64,000 bases of DNA. It comes from Trichuris trichiura (taxonomy: Eukaryota; Nematoda; Enoplea; Trichinellida; Trichuridae). The stretch covers positions 1,922,001-1,986,000 of the forward strand of contig JBAJFE010000004.1 in the NCBI GenBank assembly GCA_037903355.1, written 5' to 3'. Both the position numbers and the translations under genes were made by a program. Below are positions 45,165-57,271 of this stretch, piece after piece; positions within the stretch are counted from its first letter, which is position 1; every line of letters starts with the position of its first letter. The notes below the pieces were generated by a model. It searched no databases. It saw nothing but the letters and a program-made list of their open reading frames with translations, and was not told the DNA's origin.

Positions 45165-45833
45165 TTACCAGTTTGAAAAAAGGCTTTTTTCCAATGGCAA
45201 TTCATATTCAGTTTCACGGTTACCAGTTGTATACATAGGCTTTATAGTCCGTTGCTCGATTTTTCCTCCTCTCTTTCGTGGAATCCTTTGTTGCTGCTTT
45301 GTTAGAACACCAAGAATGAGTAACACTGGAGGCGCTATAATTATCAGCATTGATGCTGCGTCTTTTTTCCTTTTCTGGACAAATTCTCCGCTTTCCTGAG
45401 ACGAGTGCGATTTGAACGAGTAGCTGCTTTTTTGGTTCAAGCAAAACTGTGCAATGATTTTCATTTAGGTTGACAGGATATTATGTTAACAATTGTCAGT
45501 GTAGTTAAAGGAGGTAGCGGCGAACTTGCAATCTGATCTATGACCTTGAAGTAAACAACTCACTTTATTCCATTTAAGTGTAGGCCAGTTTTTAAATATT
45601 TCGTATAAGCATTCTGCATGTGAAATGAGATAGCAGAATTTTAAAATTCTGTTTTGGCAAGTTGGTGTGGTGCTCGTAAAGCACTGATAAAAGAACCTAC
45701 GCATAGAGAGTGAGAGAAGGGAATTTAACTATTGCAAATCAAAGCAGCTTAACTTCTGGCAGCCTACCCTTTTTCCATATTTAAAATTACTCATAAGTGC
45801 TGGTCTCCTTGCTGAGGTCAATGCCGTTGCATT
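45165..45833 (-). CDS. candidate Cys-rich single-pass membrane protein (5' end unresolved)
   Basis: Three exons join in consistent phase: 45791-45833, 45564-45696 and 45165-45446 (acceptors CCAAG, ATGCGTAG, TTGCACAG; donors GTAATT, GTGAGT). The ectodomain has regularly spaced cysteines (CFTSTTPTCQNRILKFCYLI, AECLYEIF, KFCLNQ), then a membrane segment (SMLIIIAPPVLLILGVL), a basic stop-transfer stretch (KQQQRIPRKRGGK) and a short cytosolic tail with YELPLEKS. This is the layout of a small type I receptor-like protein. The family is not recognised; an Ly6- or BAMBI-like decoy is only a guess. A first exon at 45868-45928 (ATG, donor GTAAGC) fits the phase but implies a 34-nt intron, too short beside its neighbours. 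Probably expressed, but not proven. Confidence 0.5.
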
Positions 45834-45928
45834 CTTGGTATTAAAAGGGAAAAAATGGCGCGCTTACGTGTCTCTGAGGAAGAGCACCTACACCGTGGCA
45901 AATGACAAAGCGCAGCAATAAATCGCAT

Positions 45929-48900
45929 TTTTTTTTACTGCGGCCGCTGTCTCGTGACAAACCGCGCTGACAGTAAGTTTTTATGCGGGATAATTAACGA
46001 GAAAAGATCAAAAGAAAGCGACTTTGAAATGCGGAGCAAAACATTAAAAATGCTGATAGGTGAGCACCCATGAGAACTTTTCGTTTCGTGCCAGACGAAT
46101 TTTTCAGCGAAGCATCGTTACATTATTTTACTAATGCCTTTTTGAAAACCGTATTGGATCACTATCAACCAAAACTAACTATCAAACTGCAGGATCAGCG
46201 GTTATTCAATTGGCTCAAGATCATCTTAAATGTAGGAAAAGGAAGGGTTGTTGTCTCTAACGTTGCTTATCCTTTCGTTGGTATAGGCCGGCTTGACACT
46301 GAGCTAACACCCATCAAATTTATTCGTCATATACCCATTCTGTTGGCTTTCTTTAAGTTCATAAGTTTTACTTGCCATCATGCCATCGAGCAATTTCGCG
46401 CCATAAGCCTAAGCTCACTTTCAACATTTGTCTGAAAACTTGTGCTTATGGTACTCTTTAAAAGTTCTATTCAAGACGCCTACCTTCTGCCCAAATTGAA
46501 TTCTCCTATGGTTGACTGAAACTGGGCCCACTATAAGGCAAAAATTGAAGTATGGCAGGCCATGTAGGCAGTTTCCATGAAGTCATTAACATAATAGAAG
46601 GGTAAATAACATTATTACTTCTCTATGAGCTAGCGAGCGTTCTGGCTCACAGGTGATGGTCAGCCTGAAAAGCGATTTCAAAATTGACAGCCTTAAAAAT
46701 CATCTTCCTAAAGCTGTTGAATTTTATACAATTTTTTCCTTGAATGCCATCACCTATTAGCTTAGCGCTTCGGGGCATTTTCAATTCATTACGGCTTTTT
46801 CCGCAGAAGGTTGACAGCATTGCATCTCCGTTAACAGAAAAGTTTTAATTTCAAAGACAGGCAGCAGCTCTGCAGGCTGACTAACGCTAGTAAATGAAAT
46901 TACTTACTAACTTTTCATTTTTCATGGTCGAAGGTGACGTAAGCTGCTCGAATACGTGACTACAATGGTTACTTTTAAGCTAAATTAAGTCAAAAAGCAG
47001 ATAGCTGAGTAGGAATGAAATATCCGCGGATAAAATGCGTAACCATTTTAAGAAAACGCCGCTGAAGGTTATGCTTAAAATAGTATTAATATGTTCCCGC
47101 TTTTCAGCCCCATTTACGCGGCTGGACTTAGGCTTACAGTTTACGCGTCCGCAGCAACCTGCGTTTTTAATTTTGTATATCCACTACTGATCCACGCAAG
47201 TCATTTTAGATAATTTTTACTATCGAATTACAGGTGAAGAAGTTAATATATCCATTTTGATAAAATTATGTTGCTTCCCAGAAATACGGCTCGCAAGTAA
47301 AATTGACTCACGTGGTCTAATCGAGCTATTTAAAGTATTAGATCATGATTGCTTGACGGAAAACTGTGAAACATGCTTACTTATTATAGTTTTTCTTTTA
47401 AAAGCTTCGACCTTATGAGCTTACGCGTCCCTGAGGTACAGCTAGTTGGCTCGTATGAGCAAATAAATGAATACCCAGCAGGCCCCCTTTGCTGCTTCCA
47501 TTAGGCAAAAGTCCCATTAGTAATCTACATAAGTAACAGAAACGAATTTCATTTATTGATCACCGCAAGCTTACAGGCGGATTCCGACCATCAAACCATC
47601 AGCATTATGCGTTTAAGCGTATTGTGAATTTTTATCGTATCTCCCATGGAGGTTTCCGCGTAGCCGTCTCAGGTTACCCATTTTCAAACTTCCTTACTAT
47701 CCGGACAGATTAGTGCCCTTTAGTAGCAACTAAAACGTCCAAAGGAGGCCAAAAAGAGAAACTGCACTTTGACGAGCCCGCTCGCGGGATGGCCTTCCGA
47801 GGCAATTGTAACCAAGTGCCGCGTGCTTAATTATTTCAATTCACAAAATGGCTCTCAGATGACAGTTTCGTTATTTCCAAATATTCGATAGCTCCACGAT
47901 GATTCGCGAAACGTGATGATGACGGATGTTCTAAAATTCGCGTTTTAAATGAAGTTGCAATAGGATAGTCGAACCATTTCGCGTCCGTTGTAATATCCTG
48001 TGTTCACAAGTTGGCATTAACGGGGCGTAATGAAAGGCATCTATGTCCTATGCATTTTATGAACTATAGAAAAGTATGTACGAGTATTTCTGCTGCTTAA
48101 ATTATTTTCGCTTTGTAAAAAGTTTTCCATTTTAAAAAATCACTAAGTTGTTCGTCTTTCAAGGATAATTGTTATGATTTCGCGGTAAGATACACACAAT
48201 TAATAAAAAAAACTAGTTCGCTAGAGATGCAAATTTTTTCGACTTCATACGATGTCCTACAATAGTTTCCAAAAATGGAAATACGTAATCTTTTTACAAA
48301 CGTTTTTAACTTTAACGATTAGCATGGAGCAAAAATGAAATTTTCTTTTCCCGCATAGACAGAAGTTGTTTTTGCAACAAAGTAAGCACATGCAATTCAC
48401 GAAGTGATTGACTTAATGGAATTCTTCCACCGTTGCTAAGCAACGCGTGTCAGATTGCTTGTCTTTGTTTCTATTTTTGCACCGTTTCACGAAAGGTAAG
48501 CTGTACCGCTTCGTCAAAACGCGCAGTGATCGGCTAATAAATTGCCATAACGTTTTTTACACCTACTAATTAGCATATCCCGAAATTTAAATCAAAATGT
48601 GATTCAATTTTTTCAACATTATTTTTTGCTTACAAGCGCAACCGTTGGAGGAAAAGGGAAAGTTCAGCTTCCGGCGAAATCTTGCTTGGTAGATTGCTGG
48701 TCAGCCGAAAGATAATGCTTTCCCAATCCTTCAATCAAACTTGCATAAGCTGGCAGCCTTAAGCAAGGCCAAAGAAGCGTTCGTGATGATGAACGTCGGG
48801 ATGCGCGCAGCCGCTATCGATGGGGCAAACTGCTTTATCAAATGCAACATCAAAAGTGAGCTGGGACAAAAACAATTCGATTTAGACCCCTTTATTTCAC

Positions 48901-51900
48901 TTTTTTATCGTATGGAAGCTCAACTGTAGCTATTAGTTCTTCGTTATCTCAATGATTTCTGTTAAAAGTGTTGTTAAGCAAGTAGGAGTTTCTCTGATTT
49001 GAAAAATGTTACATAATAGTCTTTGGCGGCAACAGTTAGATGGCATAATCTGTATTCCATAGGATAGAGGCAGCTATCTCACAGCGACTCCTCGTCAAAG
49101 TTCGACAAAGTGCAAACCCAATGACAAATTCCGCCTATAAGCCCGCGTGTTCACGGATCAATGTGCCAATCCTAGCATCCCTCAGCTTTTAAAGGATATC
49201 CAGCCAACACTTGATCCTGAGGAGCGGTTCCTATCAAAGGGTGCAAGGTGCAAACAGAAGCTATTTCCTTAAAAGTAGAAACAGTAGCAATCTGATGCCG
49301 ACTTGATCAATACTTTTCTTTAAATGCCAAATGTCGAATCAATGTCAGCTGAGAGAAGAGTTTTAAAGGTCTAAAAAATTCTACCATTTCATGTTATTGT
49401 CCTACTGGCGTCTATTCCGAATAAGCGTTGCAATATAGTAAACTTAGAATAGAACTTCGCATATCGGTACATGTTGTTTTTGCTGTCAACGTGCGTCGCG
49501 AAAACTTCTGCGATGGTAAGCCTTTAGGAACGTGAGATATTATTTTGCTGCATGTTAGCCCAAGATGGTCATTTCTCTCAAAGCAGAGCTTGTGCTTTTA
49601 GTTCCCACGCCTTGTAAAATAGAAGGATGATGAGAAGTCGCCTTCAGACAATGGGCATTTGCTTAAATTTAAACACGGTTGCAAGGTTCCTTTTACAAAG
49701 CTAAGTGGTGGCATGCCATGGAATTGCCTGCCTCCGCATTGCCCTCTTAGCTAGTTAAGTACGTCAAGTGAAGCATATGTCGATCGAAAAGAGTCTTAGA
49801 CCTCAACAATCCGCTCCATTGGACTTTCCGCTTTTTCTACCATGTCTGGTCAGTCATCGTCAAGCCAAGCAAACAACTATTGGTTATCTAGCGATGTGAG
49901 TTGCATGTCACCAAGATCCGTCTGCTTTACTGAAGTGTGCTCCAGCGATAAGGATGATCAATTTCCTATATGTCCTTAGTGATTCCTCCAGCGATGCGCG
50001 CGCAACGCTGTTCTACGCGGACAGACTTCCTTATGATAATTGCCTTTGCTTAAAAAACTCTAAGCGTCATGTCAAACTTAACAAAGAAATATAGTTGTTT
50101 TCATACTTATTGAAAGTTTAGCTTCCATGTCTACAGTACATCGATACTTTAAAAATTTATTCGTTTTTGTTACCAGCCGCACGTAAGCAACAAAGCTGCC
50201 GCAATGAAAAAGCGGTACGCGTATTTTTTTTCAATATAGAACTTTTCCAACCAGTTTCTTCCACCAGCGGCAATAGAGCGCATTTTGAACTATCCATAAT
50301 GGGCAATTCTAGTCACAATAATCTCATTGTTGCTCGCAGATAAGCTTATGCGTCAGCTTTTCAGGCTCTGATCAATCGCTGCTGCAGTTGCTGAAGAGCA
50401 TTAAGCCGGCAGTCTTCATTTTACAAAAAGCTCTACGTTTGCAATTTCTAAATCAGTTTCATTTTTTGTCAGAACTTTAAGGTACTCTAACCAGTAAATG
50501 TTACCGTTTCATTTATACCGCTCAGGACTTCACGGTATTGTAGGATGGGAGTATATGATAAGTGTTCTATGTGCCTTTGAAAGCTACTTCAGCTGCCTTA
50601 CCTTCAAGTAGTAGTTTGCTGTTATGAAAGAACACCCAAATGCCAAGTAGAAAATGCATTTTGCTTAGAAAAAGTTTTCACTCCGAGAGACATCGTTTTG
50701 CTAAATATTTTTTCTGTACTTTATTTAATTGCAGCTGGACGTTGAATTTGATGGAAGATTGATGCGCGTCATTTTCAAAGCTGTAATGTTAAATTACTCA
50801 ACAGTGCATGCAATGCGGTAAGAGGGAATGAGTAGACAAAAATGCTGAAAAAATTTCCTTAGTTGATTACTTGTTTTCTGTACAGTATTCCCAAACCTCG
50901 ATTTGTCATATTGCTTCATTCGTTTTGACAGGTAATGCGCGTCAAATAGAGCAATTAATAAAACGCTAATAGGTTCAGCAGTTGCCATTTGAAGGATAGG
51001 GGCGCTGCTGACAGCATCGTTGGACGGATGGAAGAGCCACCTTCATTTTCCTCTTCACAGCTTAGTGCACTCAGACCACTGTTTCTTAATTAATGGCGTA
51101 ACGAGCCCTCAAGAAGTACAAGTTACAATTACCATTAAACTAAAAATCTGAATGACTGGTGGTGCAGAAAAGCAATCACTCGTTACTGGGGTCTCGTTTT
51201 TATAAAATGAGCTGTCAGGAAGTCCAGACGACGACAACAGCCCTCTTTTCTCCGTTAATGTCACTCCTCCTACCCTACAATAATGTATAAATATACACTT
51301 TTAATTTAGGAAGAATCATCTGTGTTCAAGCTTGCCGAGGAGGTCACTCTGACATTGACTAAAGTGCACAGGTAAGACGGAATGCAGTATCGATAAATGT
51401 CGCATGAACAATTCTGTATTTCGTAAAGTTTTAAAGCGGCAGCCTGCTCAATTCTTAAAATCATTGCATGTCAATGTGATTGTCATTCTCTGGCGACTGG
51501 AACTCGATCGAAAAAAGGCAATTAGAAGAAATTGAAAAAGTATTTACTAGCTTAAGTTTTCGATACTCCAAGTTCTCAAGCTTAAACTGTTTACTTCGGC
51601 AAGTGTACAACTTTATGCAGCAAAGTTTTGGCCAAAACAACTGATTATGCGCGAGCTGTTGAATAAGTTAATCCCAATGTCAAACTGCAAAAGCTCGGTT
51701 GCACAATAAGCTGACACCCTTTACCGATTCGACATATTACCCTTAATAACAATCGATGGCCTCATCATTACGCATTCCGGCGGAGAGCTGCTACGACGTT
51801 TCGCGACCTTGCTAAAACAATGCTAAAAGTTGACTGCGAGTTAGCGATCAGCCAAGCGGTTCAGATTTCTTTTGACAATCGCATTGTATTTCGCGGAACC

Positions 51901-53638
51901 TGCATTCATTAATTTAGATTCAAGAACTTCTGTCAGACGGGGACTTTGAAACATCTCAATATTCTATTCATCTTCATATAGCCGAAATAGCCCTATAAAA
52001 AGTGGGGCATTTTAAGACTGTCCATTCTCAAATGATTTATTCTTTAGCGGATGTCAGCATAAATAACTTTAAAAATAAAATACTCTATAGGGCGTAGAGC
52101 GAATCAGTAAGAGTTATTAATGAAGATGCGAGCATGTTAGGCGCTTAAGGAGCTTAATGTACTTTTGTTATCTGGTAATCCGCTGATAGCATGCGGCTTA
52201 CGTAATGTCATTTGCTGCTTTTGGTTAATCCGTAGCGTTGACATTTAGTTTCTTAAGATCTCGTAGTTGTCACGTGTCGCTAGTGCTTTTAATTAGTAAG
52301 TTTTTGGTGTATTCTTTAACAGAAATACTAAGCGTGTCATACTGTGTTATTATGTTGCTTTTTCAAGAGCAAAGCAGCTTTCCCATCCGCCATCCTATTT
52401 TCCCTCAGGAATCACACTAAGCAAGCTCTCCATGAAAACAGCCTCTCTTTCGTTGGCTGACAAGGAAACGACATGCTTTAGTAACTTTTGCTGATGCATT
52501 GTTGGAAAAGCTGACCGCTTGATTTCATTTTATTTTATTGTTTTTGACTTTTCAAGAGGCAGAGACCGTTTGGTATCAGAAACAGAGAAGGGACCTGCCT
52601 TATTCTGATCACTGGGTTTTTTTGTCGTTCTACAACGTACAGTCCAGTCACGGTTCAGCAAAGGTGGGATGCGAACTTTTCTTAATGGTTGAACTAGCAT
52701 GCTATGATGTAAACTGCTTGAAGTATGATTTCCCATGTATATTCAGAAATTTTTTTTCGAGATAAAACTGCCCGTAGCGGTTTCATACGATCTCATAGTA
52801 GCGAGTGCGATTTCAGGCATTCAGTTTTTTATTATGCAAACGGAGAGAACCTTTGTTAAAATATGATTAGTATTCACATGTGTTCTGATATATCGTTGAA
52901 TAAACGAATATTAACTCTTCATAATGCAACGAAATGCCGTTGTACCAGCCCATCTTGTTATTCCGTCCATACAGTATACATGCCACTAAAAAATAAATAT
53001 TAAATCGAAAGTATTAGCTCGAAGCTGCTTACGTGCCCTAGTTGATAGAAACTGATACCAGATTAGCTATAAAACGCGTGGCTCAAGAACTAGCAAGCCT
53101 AAATTGAGAATCACCCGCCGTCCTTCCTGAAAATGGTAAACAACGCGACGAAGACAATCCATATTTCAAAAGCCTCAGAACAGCTTAAAAATTCAATTTT
53201 TATTAATAATACGTCCATTGATTTACCTTCCATTCTGAGATCTCTGCTGACTACAAGCGGATGATCGATTCAACTTCACATGTTCCCTTATTTAAGTCAA
53301 TCGTCTGCACAGCAGAGGAATTAGGAGTTGCCCGGACGAGTTGTTCGGTGTTGTTCTTAGTTGAGTGATATTAAGAGGCTGTTCAGTTTAGTTCGCGCTT
53401 GAAATAAATGAACTAATACTTCTCAAGTAAAAAATATATTAACATAAAATAATGAATTTACTCCTTGTCACTTATTCTCTAAGCGGGAAACCTCATTTTA
53501 CGAGCACTGTTAATTTGAGTGACTAGTTCAGTGTTCATAAAAGTGTATTGTTGCCACTTCAAAAAAGGGTTTCATATGCTGGAGTTCATGCGTTGTGATT
53601 GTCCACAAAAGGTATGTTTGAAATAAGAAAAGCCTTAC
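45929..53638. other. long stretch with no supported gene
   Basis: 7.7 kb, AT-rich. An ATG-started 121-codon plus-strand frame at 46070-46435 and a G/C-richer 62-codon frame at 48741-48929 have no recognisable domain. The region 48.7-49.3 kb has a more coding-like composition and may hold a decayed gene. No tRNA or repeat seen. Confidence 0.35.
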
Positions 53639-54582
53639 CAATCCCGAATATATGAATTTCCCGAAGTTTGCACGCAAGCAAGAGCACTATCTCTTTCATT
53701 AGTGAATAGAAAGCAAAAGAATTTTGAATGCCCCAACTTAAGGCTGCTAGTAGAAAACGACCCTTGCCTGAAATAGTTTGAATGCAAACTTTTGTCTGTG
53801 CTTCGTTCACGCAATCCGGATGCATTTGCAGGGTTATTCTGCTTTTCAGAGAAATATCTCGGAATGGAAAAAATTCATATTGCGTATATTTCGACTATAC
53901 ATTTTTTATCGAAAAGGTTTTGTTTCGGAAGGACTTCAGGAACATAAAAGACGCTGCAACCGCCTGTAAAATTCTTGCTTAATCCGCACACAAGCTACTA
54001 AGAACAGCAAAATAGGTTCAGCATCAAGAAGACTTATTCCAAAGGAAGTAGGTGCATTTTAATCCACTTCTTTGCTCTTGGAATTTATGCATCTAAGCGA
54101 AATGTTACTAAAAATAGTGCAATTCAATGCGTGCTGATAAGCTGTACCCATTGAAAAGATGAGTACGTTCATTAGGGAAAATTAGAACTTATCATCTGAA
54201 GAATGCAGGTTCTTTTCTGACAATCATATAGCCATCTTACTCTGCCCTTAGTGGAGAGCGTGTCCAATCTCTAGTTCTCCCTTTGTCTGAGCCTAAGCGA
54301 AAATATAAGTCTAATGTTTAGTCTCAAGCTTTGGCAAGGCCAGAATGAGATGGCCGGCTAAATTACAGTATGATGGTGGGGCGCATAGCCGACAAGACCC
54401 AAATATTGTTCATCATCCATTTTTTGCCGAACGGAATCGCTTCTTTCGATCTTAGATGAGCTCTTCGAATTTTCATACCATACTTACTTTCTGTCATTTT
54501 TTGCATCCTAAGCAAAATAGCCAAGCGGTGGTCATACGATTGCGCCTGCTGCGGAATCCACACCTTCGGAAGATCCGCGAGA
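53639..54582 (-). CDS. candidate two internal exons of an unknown gene
   Basis: Exon 54488-54582 (acceptor GCTTTCAG, donor GTAAGT) reads LADLPKVWIPQQAQSYDHRL and onwards; exon 53639-53767 (acceptor ATTTCAG, donor GTAAGG) reads KGRFLLAALSWGIQN and a hydrophobic segment EIVLLLACKL. They join in phase (1 to 2) across a 720-nt intron that carries a MITE-like element. Four good splice sites and phase agreement support a gene; neither start nor end is secure (a short last exon after 53579 or 53115 is possible). Family unknown. Confidence 0.35.
54229..54360. mobile_element. MITE-like element, copy c
   Basis: Inverted ends: left TAGCCATCTTACTCTGCCC, right GGCCAGAATGAGATGGCCGG plus CTA, a near inverted copy with a 4-base indel. 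Core contains GAGCCTAAGCGAAAATATAA, as in the 16.1 and 16.5 kb copies. Lies in the intron of the candidate gene at 53.6-54.6 kb. Confidence 0.45.
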
Positions 54583-55374
54583 CTGAAAGCAAAAAGTAAA
54601 AGATGATTGCGCTTTTTGTCAAGCGATTAGCTTTTGAAAGGCGTCAGTGGAAAGTCCTTAGTCCCTACGGTTTTATCGGACAGCTGCAATTCGTTTTCAG
54701 TAACTTAGGTGACGGAAAATCAAAGCAGCGTCACTATCAACTAATGGATGAATTAAGCTATTAGGAAGTGGGTTTGCAAAACTTTCCAGACAACAAGTCA
54801 TGCCTTCCAAAGTGTGTATTTACGTTGCTAACAAAGCAGTCAAGAATAAGTGAATCTTAATCTATCCGTAAGCATACTAAGTCAAGCGTCTTGGCAAAGG
54901 TCGTCGATAGCGCTGTTCAAATTATCTCGATGAAGTCTATTTACTTTAAACTTCCGAAACTATCGTTGCAAATCAGCTTTCTCAGTTATAGACTTGATCA
55001 ATGAAGCTTGCCTCATTAACCCACTGTCATTCGTGCATTGAACCAGAAAAGGTTTTCAGTTCAATTCCACCTTTGTCTATCTAAGTTATCTGAGGATTTT
55101 TTCATCAGCGGTTAATTTGCAATCTTGAATTATAAGTATACATATTGCACTAAGAATGCTGCACAATGAAGAAAGAGGAAAACCTGGCTGAGCTTTCTAC
55201 ACTTTAGCGCCTACAGTTACAGACGCACAAGTTTTCTACTACGGCAATCAATTTTCTATATGGTAAACGCTAGCAGTCTATTATTAATCATATACATATC
55301 ATACATGCGTGCATTTTTCACGAAAGTGTTTCTTGAAAACATGATGCTTTTGTACGGGAGCGTGTGTTTTCATA

Positions 55375-55613
55375 TTGAAAAATATCTTTATTACGGATTC
55401 TCTCCCGTTGTGAAGTAAAACAAAAAGATTTTTCTTTTCTTCCGGAGCTTTCGGTCTTTCGCGACCCGTCTTCAGCGGTGAGATTATGTGTAGTTACACA
55501 TAATCTCACCGCTGAAGACGGGTCGCGAAAGACCCGAAAGCTCCGGAAGAAAAGAAAAATCTTTTTGTTTTACTTCACAATGGGAGAGAATCCGTAATAA
55601 AGATATTTTTCAA
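55375..55613. repeat. 239-bp near-perfect palindrome
   Basis: Left arm 55375-55492 (118 nt) and right arm 55495-55613 (119 nt) are inverted copies separated by two bases (GT); by eye they differ by one substitution and one single-base indel. The 12-bp word AAAGTGTTTCTT lies 41 bp left of the left arm (55323-55334) and again at the right arm's outer end (55612-55623). Confidence 0.95.
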
Positions 55614-57271
55614 AGTGTTTCTTATAGCAACAGCCCAGTGGTACTGTATGCTCGAAACTTTTCTGAGCGTAGATGCGCAACTTAGCGTTTACAAAGTCCT
55701 TTTAGGAATTATTGATACCATCACGTCGTAGGGTAAATTATCCGGTATTGCTGAAGTGTTTTGTTTGGCTAGCAACTTCTGGATTTTAAAAACGACAGCA
55801 GTTCAAATGCAGCGTATTAGGAAAAGAAACTAAGGATCGTCAGGAAGTAAGAAGCACACAACCTGAACATCATTAGTTCTTTTTGTGCATTTACTGCTCT
55901 CCTAGCTGAATTTGCGTGAACGAAATCAAAACCTTTCATTTCTATATCATTTTGGGACCGACTAACTCTCTCTATCCTTCTTTAAAAAAGGCTTTTTGAA
56001 ATGCAAAGAATTAAGTAAAAGATTGCATGCAGTTTTGTTGACCTTAATAATTGCTTGAAAAGAGGACAATGCGAAAATCATTTTCAGCTTCGAACTGTTC
56101 GAGTAAATTTTTCCTTCGTTCATGTTATTTTAATTTTGGCTTTCGAGAGCGAAGAGTAGCTAGCTGACTTGTTAATTTTGTGTTTTGATTAAACGCTTTA
56201 ATATTACTACTGTTGGCAACCAAGTAAAGTTATTAATATAATAAGTTGAGTTTCAAAACTAAATTGTGTACGCTCATCAAAATTCAGCTGTACGGCGGTT
56301 GAAACGTTAAACTGTTTGCCATACAATTTTCCGGAAAACCAAGTGCGCATTAAGAGAGGACGCTCTTTATGGCGTAAAGTTTTTAAAAATGCAATTTATG
56401 ATCTCCAGTTTATTTTGCCTTGTCATTACAGCGCTTCGCCTAGAAAAAATATGTTTTATAAAATGGTTATCGCTACTAATCTCAGTGCAGTATCAATCGC
56501 AGATCATTTGGCCTGAAGACGATAGTCTGAACTATCGTCAAATACCAAATAATCAAACATCCCACAAAATGAGAAGAATGGTAGAGAAAACAATTACTTC
56601 GGCCGCCGGAGGATAATTCTAGGGCAGTTTGGCTGGCCGCTTATTTAAGCGCCAACTTGAGATTCCCAAACATCCCTGAAGGGCGTAACAACAATTTTTG
56701 ATAGACCCCAAAAGGGAATAAGAAATTTAAATTACTTTTCAATACAAGAAACATGTGTGCGAGGCTTCGGTGAAAGAAAACGCTGAGATTGAAAGGTCAG
56801 CGATAGACATTTGCTGAGTTTATGATCAGGCTTTAAGATTTCAATTCCAGGTTGGCATTTCATTTAATTTCTTTTATTACTGGTTTCCATGGTGATATTT
56901 TGACCACTGCGTAAAGTAGCCCTATTTCTTCATCCATTTAACCTTTGGGCAATTTGTCAAGATAAACAGGCTTAGGCTAAGTCATACATACATACCCAAA
57001 GGAGTAATAATAGATGCAGGTCAAATCCACTGGTCTCTATGATTGGAACTCAATCAGCCGCATTGCTTAAGGCAGACGTGCAAAAATGTCGTCTATGTTA
57101 ATTAGCCTTTCATTATGTGCCTTATACAAAATTTGTTTCAGTAAAAGTTCACATATGCAATGATGGGCAACCCTGTTGGTTTTGTTACGTATCTTTCAAA
57201 TCGCTGAAGCACTACTTCTTCCAAAAATGGTCTCCGACTTCTTCACGAACTAAAGTTGTGTCAGCAATGTC
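55614..57271. other. 5' flank of the receptor gene
   Basis: AT-rich. A 75-codon frame at 56389-56616 starts with a hydrophobic signal-like stretch (MQFMISSLFCLVITAL) but has no other support. The receptor promoter should lie here. Confidence 0.35.

Noticed and set aside
46070..46435. 121-codon ATG-started frame
   Set aside because: No domain, splice signals or neighbour support; kept only as a note in the spacer entry.
55318..55509. 63-codon frame inside the palindrome
   Set aside because: Non-ATG context and mirrored by the inverted arm; no independent support.
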